Shown here piece by piece: positions 41,587 through 48,068 of a DNA stretch of 48,068 bases. Source of the DNA: Brevundimonas sp. GTDB lineage: Bacteria > Pseudomonadota > Alphaproteobacteria > Caulobacterales > Caulobacteraceae. The stretch spans positions 1 through 48,068 of the forward strand of contig NZ_JACESB010000018.1 in the NCBI RefSeq assembly GCF_013912005.1, read 5' to 3'. The notes below the pieces were generated by a model that worked only from the letters and a program-made list of their open reading frames with translations, did not search any database and was not told the DNA's origin. The translations under genes and the position numbers were made by a program. Every line of letters begins with the position of its first letter. Within the stretch, counting starts at the first letter, position 1.

Positions 41587-42513
41587 ATGGCCATTCCGGC
41601 TTCGCTGCAATCGGGACTGAAGCTGCCGGTGATCGCCGCGCCCATGTTCCTCGTTTCCGGGCCCGACCTGGTCGTCGAGGCGTGCAACGCCGGCGTCATC
41701 GGCACCTTCCCGTCGCTGAACCAGCGCACCACCGAGGGCTACCGGGAGTGGCTCCGCGAGATCAAGGCGCGCCGGAACCCCGACGCCGCCGCCTTCGGGG
41801 TCAACCACATCGTCCATCCGACCAACCCGCGCCTGCTGGCCGACATGCAGGTGACGGTCGAGGAGCAGGTGCCGCTGGTCATCACTTCGCTCGGCGCGGT
41901 GCGCGACGTGGTCGAGGCGGTGCACGGCTACGGCGGCGTGGTCTTCCACGACATCGCCAACGTCCGCCACGCCCGCAAGGCGGCCCAGGCCGGGGTCGAC
42001 GGCCTGATCCTCGTCGCCAACGGCGCCGGCGGCCACGCCGGGGTGGTCAACCCCTTCGCCCTGGTGGAGGAGGTGCGCGGCTTCTTCGACGGAACCCTCA
42101 TCCTGTCGGGCTGCCTGTCGACCGGCCGCGACGTCGCCGCCGCCCTGATGATGGGCGCCGACTTCGCCTACATGGGCACCCGCTTCATCGCCACGACCGA
42201 GAGCGCGGCCCAGCCCCACTACAAGGACATGATCGTCGAGGCCGGCTCGGCGGACATCACCTACACCCCGGCGGTCTCGGGCATCCCGGCCAACTTCCTG
42301 ACCCCGTCGCTGGTCGAGAACGGCATCGACCCGAAGTCCCTGCCCGAACACAAGCTCGACATGGGCGAGGAGGCGAAGGCCTGGAAGACCGTCTGGTCCG
42401 CCGGCCAGGGCGCCGGCGCCATCCGCGACGTCGTGCCGGTGGCCGACCTCGTCGCCCGCCTGCGGGACGAATATTCGCAAGCCTGTGATGAATTCGACAA
42501 AAAGCGCCTCTAG
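41587..42513 (+). CDS. Nitronate monooxygenase
   Basis: A 308-residue FMN-dependent TIM-barrel enzyme that oxidises alkyl nitronates such as propionate-3-nitronate. It begins LKLPVIAAPMFLVSGPDLVVEACNAGVIGTFPS, the usual first barrel strand, has the FMN-phosphate loop ILVANGAGGHAGVVNPFA and SGCLSTGRDVAAALMMGADFAYMGTRF. No membrane segments. Divergent from the GIY-YIG gene across a 155-bp region that holds the ACCCGGGT palindromes. Its physiological substrate is unknown. Confidence 0.94.
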   Translation: MAIPASLQSGLKLPVIAAPMFLVSGPDLVVEACNAGVIGTFPSLNQRTTEGYREWLREIKARRNPDAAAFGVNHIVHPTNPRLLADMQVTVEEQVPLVITSLGAVRDVVEAVHGYGGVVFHDIANVRHARKAAQAGVDGLILVANGAGGHAGVVNPFALVEEVRGFFDGTLILSGCLSTGRDVAAALMMGADFAYMGTRFIATTESAAQPHYKDMIVEAGSADITYTPAVSGIPANFLTPSLVENGIDPKSLPEHKLDMGEEAKAWKTVWSAGQGAGAIRDVVPVADLVARLRDEYSQACDEFDKKRL

Positions 42514-42543
42514 GGCGGGTCCGTCCCACCCGAGAGGCCGTAC

Positions 42544-43236
42544 ATGCTCCGAACCCTGACGACCGTCGCCGCCGCGACGACCGCCCTGCTCGCGTTCGCG
42601 CCGGCCGCCGCCGCCCAGGACGGGGGCGGTTGGGCCTTCGCCTTCGGCGCCGCCACCGACAACCGCTCCAAGGCGATCTCGAAATCCGACGGCGAGCCCT
42701 TCGTCTGGGGCGAGGCGGAATGGGAGAGCGCCAGCGGCCTGTTCTACGCCGGCCCCTCGTTCGAGACGGTCGACAACGCCGGCTCGGAGCTCGAGGTGGC
42801 GGTGAACGCCGGCGTGCGGCCGCAGGTCGCCGGCTTCGACCTCGACCTGAACGTCGAGCACAAGTGGCTGGTCGACGCGGCGCCGGGCGCCGACGCCGAC
42901 GCCTGGGAGTTCACCGCCGACCTGCGCCGCTCGATCGGCCCGGCCAGCGGCCGGCTGCGCCTGCAGCACTCGCCCGACAGCGCCGGCTCGAGCCGCGCCT
43001 GGACCTGGTACGAGGCCCAGGTCGGCTGGGACTTCACCGACCGCCTGTCCGGCTCCGCCGCCATCGGCCGGCGCGAGCAGGAGACCAGCGTCGACTACAC
43101 CGGCTACAACATCGGCGTAAGCTACGCCGTCACCCGCAGCCTCGAGGCCGACCTCCGCTGGTACGGGACCGACGCCGACGTCCCCGGCGAGCAGTATGCG
43201 GACGCCCTCGTCGCCGGCGTCAGCTTCGCCTTCTGA
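42544..43236 (+). CDS. TorF family putative porin
   Basis: A 230-residue outer-membrane protein with a signal peptide (1-24, ending AAAAQ). The mature part is a beta barrel with alternating aromatic/polar strands, beginning WAFAFGAATDNRSKAISKSDGEPFVWGEAEWES, which is the conserved first block of the family, and ending in the outer-membrane C-terminal Phe (VAGVSFAF). It begins 30 bp after the nitronate monooxygenase stop and may be co-transcribed. Transported substrate unknown. Confidence 0.85.
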   Translation: MLRTLTTVAAATTALLAFAPAAAAQDGGGWAFAFGAATDNRSKAISKSDGEPFVWGEAEWESASGLFYAGPSFETVDNAGSELEVAVNAGVRPQVAGFDLDLNVEHKWLVDAAPGADADAWEFTADLRRSIGPASGRLRLQHSPDSAGSSRAWTWYEAQVGWDFTDRLSGSAAIGRREQETSVDYTGYNIGVSYAVTRSLEADLRWYGTDADVPGEQYADALVAGVSFAF

Positions 43237-43273
43237 CCTCGCAATCGGCGTCGCGCCGCCCTATCTTGGGCGA

Positions 43274-43486
43274 ATGTCCTCTCTTCGACCCACGACCCTC
43301 GAGCGCGCCTACGAACTGGCGCGCGAAGGCCGCTGCCGCACCGTCGGCGACATCAAGCAGGCGCTCTCTTCCGAGGGCTACGACCGCATCCAGGACGCCC
43401 TCTACGGGCCGTCGCTGACCGCGGACCTGCGCAAGCTGTGCCAGCAGCACTACGTGCCGCCGGGGGCGCCCCAGCCGGTCGACTGA
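43274..43486 (+). CDS. Small conserved hypothetical protein
   Basis: A 70-residue protein with no signal or membrane segment. It is mostly helical: [50 protein letters not shown]. The pattern (YELARSG...V..I...L..EGY....I.G..L) recurs in small Alphaproteobacterial proteins of unknown function and looks like a short helical DNA- or protein-binding fold. I chose ATG 43274 because upstream frame is non-coding in character. Lies between the porin and the csp genes. Confidence 0.7.
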   Translation: MSSLRPTTLERAYELAREGRCRTVGDIKQALSSEGYDRIQDALYGPSLTADLRKLCQQHYVPPGAPQPVD

Positions 43487-43529
43487 CGCCGCGCCTTGCT
43501 TTGGCCGCGCGGGCGGTCCACAAGGCGGA

Positions 43530-43650
43530 TGTCGATCTCTCTGCGAAACGCCACCCCTCTGCTTTCGCCCGAGGTCCAGCCGCTCCCATTCAGACCCGAC
43601 AGGCCGCCAGGGGCTGTTCCCTGCGGCCAACGCCAGAAGGAGGTCTGAAA
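43530..43650 (+). promoter_or_regulatory. csp leader 1, candidate cold-responsive RNA element
   Basis: The 121 bp upstream of the first csp gene match the leader of the second in several blocks: TGTCGATCTC, CTGCGAAACGC, CGAGGTCCA, TTCAGACCCGACAGGCCGC and GCGGCCAAC, ending in GGAGGTC-TGAAAATG. A hairpin at 43602-43628 (GGCCG/CGGCC below, CAGGG/CCCTG above, one bulged C) is kept in leader 2 with different bases. It is probably transcribed 5' UTR controlling csp translation. Confidence 0.65.
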
Positions 43651-43863
43651 ATGGCTACCGGCACCGTGAAATGGTTCAACTCCACCAAGGGCTACGGCTT
43701 CATCCAGCCGGATGACGGCGGCAAGGACGTCTTCGTCCACATCTCGGCCGTCGAAGGCGCCGGCCTGCGCGGCCTGGACGAGAACCAGAAGGTCTCCTAC
43801 GAGATCGAGCGCGACCGCCGTTCCGGCAAGGAATCGGCCGGCCAGCTCAAGGTCGAGGGCTGA
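43651..43863 (+). CDS. Cold-shock domain protein 1
   Basis: A 70-residue single cold-shock domain that binds single-stranded RNA/DNA and melts mRNA structure. [19 protein letters not shown] holds RNP1 (KGYGFI), and [10 protein letters not shown] holds RNP2 (VFVHI). C-terminal [14 protein letters not shown]. Strong GGAGGT leader 8-9 bp before ATG 43651. It is one of two paralogues 250 bp apart, about 75 percent identical, with matching 5' leaders. A strong terminator follows, so each gene has its own transcript. Confidence 0.96.
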   Translation: MATGTVKWFNSTKGYGFIQPDDGGKDVFVHISAVEGAGLRGLDENQKVSYEIERDRRSGKESAGQLKVEG

Positions 43864-43902
43864 CGCCCGGCGCCGGCCCCGGGCCGGCGCACCCACGATC
43901 CG

Positions 43903-43936
43903 CGGCGGCGGGGGCGAAAGCCTCCGCCGCCGTTTT
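43903..43936 (+). terminator. Terminator of cold-shock gene 1
   Basis: A 13-bp stem (43903-43915 with 43920-43932, one G-U pair) closed by GAAA and followed by TTTT. Just before it, 43870-43890 is a 10-bp-arm GC palindrome. Together they isolate the first csp transcript from the second. Confidence 0.9.
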
Positions 43937-43986
43937 CGTTTCGGGGCGCCCCTTGCGGACCGGCCCGGCCGTCCCCATCTCCCCTC

Positions 43987-44112
43987 TGTCGATCTCACTG
44001 CGAAACGCTGCTGCCCTTTGCATCGCGCACCGAGGTCCAAAGCCGATCCGTTCAGACCCGACAGGCCGCTCCGGACTTCTTCCGGCGGCCAACTCAAGCG
44101 GAGGTCCTGAAA
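43987..44112 (+). promoter_or_regulatory. csp leader 2, candidate cold-responsive RNA element
   Basis: The 126 bp before the second csp gene repeat the blocks of leader 1 in the same order. The hairpin at 44064-44090 keeps the lower stem GGCCG/CGGCC, but the upper stem is CCGGA/TCCGG instead of CAGGG/CCCTG, with a 2-nt bulge. Paired changes that keep the stem indicate a selected RNA structure. Confidence 0.65.
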
Positions 44113-44325
44113 ATGGCTACCGGCACTGTAAAATGGTACAATTCCACCAAGGGCTATGGCTTCATCGCCCCTGACGACGGCGGCAAGGACGTGTTCGTCC
44201 ACGCCTCGGCCGTCGAGACGTCCGATCTCGGCATGCTCAGCGAGAACCAGAAGATCTCGTACGAAGTCGAGCGCGACGCCCGCTCGGGCAAGGAATCGGC
44301 GGGCCGGCTGCGCTCGGCCGACTGA
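44113..44325 (+). CDS. Cold-shock domain protein 2
   Basis: A 70-residue cold-shock domain paralogue. RNP1 KGYGFI and RNP2 VFVHAS are present; the loop after RNP2 is AVETSDLGMLSENQKI, differing from copy 1 ([16 protein letters not shown]). GGAGGTC leader before ATG 44113. It is probably expressed under different conditions from copy 1, or as a backup, since the leaders are similar but the promoters cannot be compared by eye. An IF-1-like gene begins 4 bp after its stop. Confidence 0.96.
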   Translation: MATGTVKWYNSTKGYGFIAPDDGGKDVFVHASAVETSDLGMLSENQKISYEVERDARSGKESAGRLRSAD

Positions 44326-44329
44326 GTTC

Positions 44330-44563
44330 GTGCCCGATCCCGGTCCGCTCCCGCCCGGCGGCTCCCGCGCCATCGCCTTCGACGGCGAGATCGTGAGCCT
44401 GCTGCCGCTCGGCCTGCGCCGGGTGCGGCTCGACAACGGCCATGTGGTGACGGTCCTGCCGTCCTTCGGCCGGGCGTCCGACGTTCCCCTCGTGGGGGAC
44501 CGGGTCGTCGTCGAGATCGCCTTCAACCAGCTGAAGGGCTGGCGCCTCGTGCGCCGGCCCTGA
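44330..44563 (+). CDS. Small OB-fold protein resembling IF-1
   Basis: A 77-residue protein from GTG 44330, 4 bp after the second csp stop. After a Pro-rich N terminus the sequence AFDGEIVSLLPLGLRRVRLDNGHVVTVLPSFGRASDVPLVGDRVVVEIAFNQLKGWRLVRRP follows the S1/IF-1 OB-fold pattern (GEIVSLLPLGLRRVRLDNGH.V..., then VGDRVVVEI). It is not the main infA, which is closer to consensus. Pairing an OB-fold IF-1-like protein with a cold-shock RNA-binding protein suggests a role in translation in the cold. No clear Shine-Dalgarno, so it may be coupled to csp. Confidence 0.7.
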   Translation: MPDPGPLPPGGSRAIAFDGEIVSLLPLGLRRVRLDNGHVVTVLPSFGRASDVPLVGDRVVVEIAFNQLKGWRLVRRP

Positions 44564-44588
44564 CGCCCTCCCCCTCCCGGAGACGAGC

Positions 44589-44858
44589 ATGACCCCCCTC
44601 GCCGAAATGGTGCCCGCGATGAGCGACGCCGACCTCAAGGCCCTGCGCGCCAACGCCGAGCGCCTGTCGGAGGACGCCTCCACGGTGCGGTCCGCCGCCG
44701 CCGCCGAGATCATCCCGATCATCGACGCCGAAACCGCCCGCCGCGCGACCCTCGCCCCGGCGGTCGCCGCGCCGAAGAAGCGCGCGCCGGCGAAGAAGAA
44801 GGTGGTGCCGGTCACCGGCCACCAGACCGCCCTGCCGGCGAAGACCGCCGCCGCCTGA
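44589..44858 (+). CDS. Small Ala/Lys-rich hypothetical protein
   Basis: An 89-residue protein with a helical N-terminal half (MSDADLKALRANAERLSEDASTVRSAAAAEIIPIIDAETARR) and a basic Ala/Lys/Pro-rich tail (APKKRAPAKKKVV) like those of histone-H1-type or nucleic-acid-binding proteins. No known domain recognised. It starts 25 bp after the IF-1-like gene with a CGGAGACGAGC leader, so it may share its transcript. The tail suggests nucleic-acid contact, but this is inference from composition only. Confidence 0.65.
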   Translation: MTPLAEMVPAMSDADLKALRANAERLSEDASTVRSAAAAEIIPIIDAETARRATLAPAVAAPKKRAPAKKKVVPVTGHQTALPAKTAAA

Positions 44859-44878
44859 CGCCGACCCCGGGCGCGGGC

Positions 44879-46042
44879 TCAGGCCAGCGCCTGGTCCAGA
44901 TCGGCGATCAGGTCGTCGATATCCTCGACCCCCACCGACAGCCGGATCAGGCTGTCGGTCACGCCGCCCGCCTCGCGCACCTCCTTCGGCACCGAGGCGT
45001 GGGTCATGATGGCCGGGTGGTTGACCAGGCTCTCCACCCCGCCCAGCGACTCGGCGAGGGTGAACACCTGCACCCGCTCCAGCACCTGCCGGGTGCGCGC
45101 CAGGTCGCCGTCGATGATCGCCGTGACCATGCCGCCGAAGCGGCCGTTCATCTGCCGCGCCGCCAGATCATGCTGCGGATGGCTGATCAGCCCCGGATAG
45201 ATGACCTTCGCGATCCCCGCTCGGGTCTCCAGCCAGCGCGCCACCGCGAGGGCGTTGTCGTTGTGGGCCTTCATGCGGAGACCCAGCGTCTTCAGCCCGC
45301 GGTTGGCGAGGAAGGCGTCGAACGGCCCCATCACGCCGCCAACGGAATTCTGAAGGAACTTCAGCTCCTTCGCGATATCCGCATCGCCGGTGACCAGCGC
45401 ACCGCCGATGATGTCCGAGTGGCCGTTGAGATACTTGGTCGCCGAGTGCATGACGATGTCCGCGCCCAGCGACAGCGGCTGCTGGCTCCACGGCGTGGCG
45501 AAGGTGTTGTCGACCACCAGCTTCAGCCCGCGCGCCTTCGCGATCCGCGCCAGCCCTTCGATGTCCGCCAGCTTCATCAGCGGATTGGTCGGGGTCTCGG
45601 CCCAGATCATCCGCGTCTGCGGCGTGATCGCCGCCTCGACCGCGGCCAGGTCGCTCAGGTCGACATAGGCGAAGTCCAGCCCCATCGAGCGCCGCCGCAC
45701 CCGCTCGAACAGACGCCACGAACCGCCGTACAGGTCGTCGCCGGTGACGATGTGCGAGCCGGCGTCCAGCAGCTCCAGCGCCGTCGCGGTCGCCGCCATG
45801 CCCGAGGCGAAGGCGAAGCCCTGCACCCCGCCCTCGAGATCGGCCAGGCAGGCCTCGAACGCCTCCCGCGTGGGGTTCTTGCCGCGCGCGTACTCATAGC
45901 CCTTGTTCACGCCCGGGCTTTCCTGGGCGTAGGTCGAGGTGGCGTAGATCGGCGTCATCACCGCCCCGGTGGTCGGGTCGGGCCGCTGTCCGGCGTGGAT
46001 GGCGCGGGTCGAGAAACCCTGGCTGTTCTTCAGATTGGCCAT
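44879..46042 (-). CDS. Cystathionine gamma-lyase / transsulfuration PLP enzyme
   Basis: A 387-residue Cys/Met-metabolism PLP enzyme. STRAIHAGQRPDPTTGAVMTPIYATSTYAQ and the PLP lysine Lys203 in MHSATKYLNGHSD are diagnostic, as is SLGGVESLVNHPAIMTHASVP. It starts 4 bp after the cystathionine beta-synthase stop, which points to cystathionine gamma-lyase (cystathionine to cysteine) rather than MetB, though sequence alone does not separate them. Confidence 0.92.
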   Translation of the reverse strand: MANLKNSQGFSTRAIHAGQRPDPTTGAVMTPIYATSTYAQESPGVNKGYEYARGKNPTREAFEACLADLEGGVQGFAFASGMAATATALELLDAGSHIVTGDDLYGGSWRLFERVRRRSMGLDFAYVDLSDLAAVEAAITPQTRMIWAETPTNPLMKLADIEGLARIAKARGLKLVVDNTFATPWSQQPLSLGADIVMHSATKYLNGHSDIIGGALVTGDADIAKELKFLQNSVGGVMGPFDAFLANRGLKTLGLRMKAHNDNALAVARWLETRAGIAKVIYPGLISHPQHDLAARQMNGRFGGMVTAIIDGDLARTRQVLERVQVFTLAESLGGVESLVNHPAIMTHASVPKEVREAGGVTDSLIRLSVGVEDIDDLIADLDQALA

Positions 46043-46046
46043 GGGT

Positions 46047-47450
46047 CTACCGGTTCAGGCTCAGGTGGTTGATGAGGTCGGTGCGGGTGATCAGGCCGAC
46101 GAAGGTCTCCCCGTCGAGCACGATCGCCACCCGGTCGCGGTCGAACAGCGGGATCAGGGCGTCCAGCGGCTCGCCGACCTGCACCGTGTCCAGCTCGCGC
46201 GTCATCGCCGCGCGCACCGGCTGCGAGAAGCGCTCCGCCCGCGTGATTTCGTCGGTGTCCATGACGTGGACGATGTCGCTCTCGTCGAGGATGCCGACCA
46301 GCCGCCCGTTCTCCATCACCGGCAGCTGGGACACGTCCGCCCCCTTCATCCGCTTGAAGGCGGTGTCCAGGGTGTCGTCGGGACCGACGGAGACGACGTC
46401 GCCGCTGGCGTATTTCCGCGTGATCAGGTCCGACAGGTCGCCGCGCAGCTCGCGCTCGGTCAGGCCGTGATCGGCCAGCCAGGCGTCGTTGTAGACCTTG
46501 GACAGGTACTTGGCGCCCGTGTCGCAGACGAAGGTCACCACCCGCTTCGGCTCCGTCTGCTCGCGGCACCAGCGCAGCGCCGCCGCGATCAGGGTGCCCG
46601 ACGACGATCCGGCCAGAACGCCTTCCTTCAGCAGCAGTTCGCGCACCGTGGCGATCGCCTCCGCGTCCGGGATCGAATAGGCCCGGTCGATCAGCGTCAT
46701 GTCCGCGGTGTCCGGCACGAAGTTCTGGCCGATGCCCTCGACGGTGTAGCCGCCCTCCGGCCCCGGCACGCCCTCGTTCACGAGGCCGGCGAGGGTCGAC
46801 CCCACCGGATCCGCGAGGACGATCTCCGCCTTCGAGCCCTGCGACTTCAGGTAGCGGGCGATGCCCGTGATGGTGCCGCCCGAACCGATGCCGGCGACGA
46901 AGGCGTCGATGTCGCCGCCCATCTGCTCCCAGATCTCCGGTCCGGTGCTGCGGAAATGGGCCTCGGAATTGGCGTCGTTGGCGAACTGGTTGACGTAGAA
47001 ACCGCCGGGGATCTGCTGCGCCAGCCGCTCGGCCATGTCGGTGTAGTACTCCGGATGCCCGTGCGGGACGTCCGAACGCGTCAGACGAACATCCGCGCCC
47101 ATTGCACGGATATGCTGGATCTTTTCCTTGGACATCTTGTCGGGAATGACCAGCAGCACCTTGTACCCCTTGGCCTGGCCGACCAGCGTCAGCGCCAGGC
47201 CGGTGTTGCCCGCCGTCGCCTCGACGATGGTCCCGCCCGGCTTCAGGAAGCCCTCGCGCTCCGCCGCCTCGATCATCGACAGGGCGATGCGGTCCTTGAT
47301 GGAGCCGCCGGGGTTCTGACTCTCCAGCTTGAGGAACAGCCGGCACGGCCCGGTGTCGATGCGCGTCACCTCCACCATCGGCGTCTTGCCGATCAGCTCC
47401 AGGGCCGAAGCGGCGGGGCCGGTCAGGACCGGGGCGGGGGCAAGCGTCAT
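46047..47450 (-). CDS. Cystathionine beta-synthase with C-terminal CBS pair
   Basis: A 467-residue PLP enzyme that condenses serine and homocysteine to cystathionine. PLP lysine Lys52 is in NPGGSIKDRIAL; ATAGNTGLALTLV and GIGSGGTITGIARYLK are the phosphate-binding loops. The C-terminal third is a Bateman module of two CBS domains (QLPVMENGRLVGILDESDI and DGETFVGLITRTDLINHL), which often bind adenosyl compounds. No N-terminal haem domain. First gene of a two-gene operon with the gamma-lyase, forming the reverse transsulfuration route from homocysteine to cysteine. Confidence 0.95.
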   Translation of the reverse strand: MTLAPAPVLTGPAASALELIGKTPMVEVTRIDTGPCRLFLKLESQNPGGSIKDRIALSMIEAAEREGFLKPGGTIVEATAGNTGLALTLVGQAKGYKVLLVIPDKMSKEKIQHIRAMGADVRLTRSDVPHGHPEYYTDMAERLAQQIPGGFYVNQFANDANSEAHFRSTGPEIWEQMGGDIDAFVAGIGSGGTITGIARYLKSQGSKAEIVLADPVGSTLAGLVNEGVPGPEGGYTVEGIGQNFVPDTADMTLIDRAYSIPDAEAIATVRELLLKEGVLAGSSSGTLIAAALRWCREQTEPKRVVTFVCDTGAKYLSKVYNDAWLADHGLTERELRGDLSDLITRKYASGDVVSVGPDDTLDTAFKRMKGADVSQLPVMENGRLVGILDESDIVHVMDTDEITRAERFSQPVRAAMTRELDTVQVGEPLDALIPLFDRDRVAIVLDGETFVGLITRTDLINHLSLNR

Positions 47451-47560
47451 CTGGGGCTCCTCGGATGCAGGCGGAAGCTGGCGACCGGGGCCATGCAGGT
47501 CAAGCACGGCCTTCGCGGAACCATTCCGGCTCCCCGGACATGGTGGATCAGGAGGTCGCC

Positions 47561-47980
47561 TTGGACATCACCTCGCCGATCGAGCGCGGCGGCGCGCTGC
47601 TGCAGTTCGCCCACCACGTCGCCGTCGCCATCGAAATGCTCGGCGTGGTGATCATCCTCGTCGCGGTGCTGCTCGCGGCGGTGATCTATTTCCGCACGGG
47701 TCTGCGGACCAGGGCGTGGAGCGACGCCTACGACGGCGCGCGCGCCAACCTTGGCCGCGGGATTCTGCTGGGACTGGAGCTGCTCGTCGGCGCCGACATC
47801 ATCGCCACCGTCACCGCGCCCCTGACCTTCGAGAGCGTCGGCCTGCTGGCCGTCGTCGTCCTCATCCGGACCTTCCTCAGCTTCGCCCTCGAGACCGAGA
47901 TCGAGGGACGCTGGCCGTGGCGGCGCGACTCTCCGGAGCGGACGCATCCCGACAGCCGGCGGCCCTCGCGCACCCGGTAG
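47561..47980 (+). CDS. DUF1622 family membrane protein
   Basis: A 139-residue protein of the DUF1622 family, function unknown. Three to four hydrophobic segments are seen, including VAIEMLGVVIILVAVLLAAVIYF and GILLGLELLVGADIIATV, then the conserved SVGLLAVVVLIRTFLSFALETEIEGRWPW. I chose TTG 47561 because a perfect AGGAGG ends 5 bp upstream; the ATG at 47540 would add seven residues and has no such site. The tail is Arg/Ser/Pro-rich. Divergent from the cystathionine beta-synthase gene. Confidence 0.85.
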   Translation: MDITSPIERGGALLQFAHHVAVAIEMLGVVIILVAVLLAAVIYFRTGLRTRAWSDAYDGARANLGRGILLGLELLVGADIIATVTAPLTFESVGLLAVVVLIRTFLSFALETEIEGRWPWRRDSPERTHPDSRRPSRTR

Positions 47981-48040
47981 GGCGGTCGTTTCGCCGTCGC
48001 CCGTGTCCTTTGCCCCGGCCGCGCGTTATCAAGCCCTGCA

Positions 48041-48068
48041 ATGACCCGGACTCCCCGCCGCCCCGCCC
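48041..48068 (+). CDS. Possible start of a further gene, cut by the right edge
   Basis: An ATG at 48041 opens a frame reading MTRTPRRPA before the sequence ends. No domain can be judged from nine codons. The upstream 60 bp contain no obvious promoter. Low confidence. Confidence 0.25.

Noticed and set aside
43651-44325. csp pair as a recent duplication by a mobile element.
   Set aside because: Coding and leader sequences have diverged with compensatory changes, and there are no flanking repeats or transposase.

Overview
The window is about 48 kb of very GC-rich, gene-dense bacterial chromosome. The gene set points to Alphaproteobacteria, family Caulobacteraceae, and probably Brevundimonas or a close relative. 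The pointers are a HWE-type histidine kinase, a large TonB-dependent receptor beside a LacI regulator, a phasin, ClpS/ClpA, RcnB, DUF2239, DUF817, a TorF-type porin and many GTG/TTG starts with 1-4 bp gene overlaps. The genus is inferred; there is no rRNA gene to confirm it. I see no rRNA, tRNA, CRISPR array, prophage or insertion sequence, and no gap between genes longer than about 300 bp.

Layout. 1-4.2 kb: an ATP-dependent DNA ligase cut by the left edge, an RcnB-like periplasmic protein and a membrane hybrid histidine kinase. 4.2-11.7 kb: a divergent BolA / J-domain pair, Ohr, a four-gene TetR-HlyD-ABC operon with an operator palindrome, then cobS with a secreted unknown and a higBA toxin-antitoxin module. 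BolA, the J-domain protein and cobS often sit together in Alphaproteobacteria with cobT; here the group is split and cobT is absent. 11.8-17.7 kb: DUF2239, a CPA1 Na+/H+ antiporter, CsbD, clpS-clpA and a phasin. 17.9-24 kb: a SPOR-tailed D,D-carboxypeptidase, the rpsF-rpsR-rplI operon, two tandem exported paralogues, dnaB and a glycine-zipper lipoprotein.

24-35.9 kb is a carbohydrate locus. On the minus strand lie lacI and a TonB-dependent receptor, then a terminator, then a GH144-like (glucoamylase-domain) lipoprotein, a sugar-binding protein and two permeases joined by 4-bp overlaps. On the plus strand, divergent from lacI, lies a GH1 beta-glucosidase, with a carboxylesterase convergent to it. 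A LacI-type operator lies between lacI and the GH1 gene. The inferred flow is beta-glucan fragments through the receptor, periplasmic cleavage, ABC uptake and cytoplasmic hydrolysis to glucose. No ABC ATPase is encoded in the locus.

35.9-48 kb: a HWE kinase with its single-domain receiver, a phytoene-dehydrogenase-like oxidoreductase bracketed by two unusual heptad inverted repeats, DUF817, queF, a GIY-YIG protein divergent from a nitronate monooxygenase with two ACCCGGGT palindromes between them, a TorF porin, two cold-shock genes with matching structured leaders, an IF-1-like protein, a reverse transsulfuration pair (cystathionine beta-synthase and gamma-lyase) and DUF1622.

The most notable non-coding signals are the two inverted repeats built from 7-bp AGG-phased units (37848-37967 and 39533-39623) and the duplicated csp leaders, whose hairpin is kept by compensatory changes.
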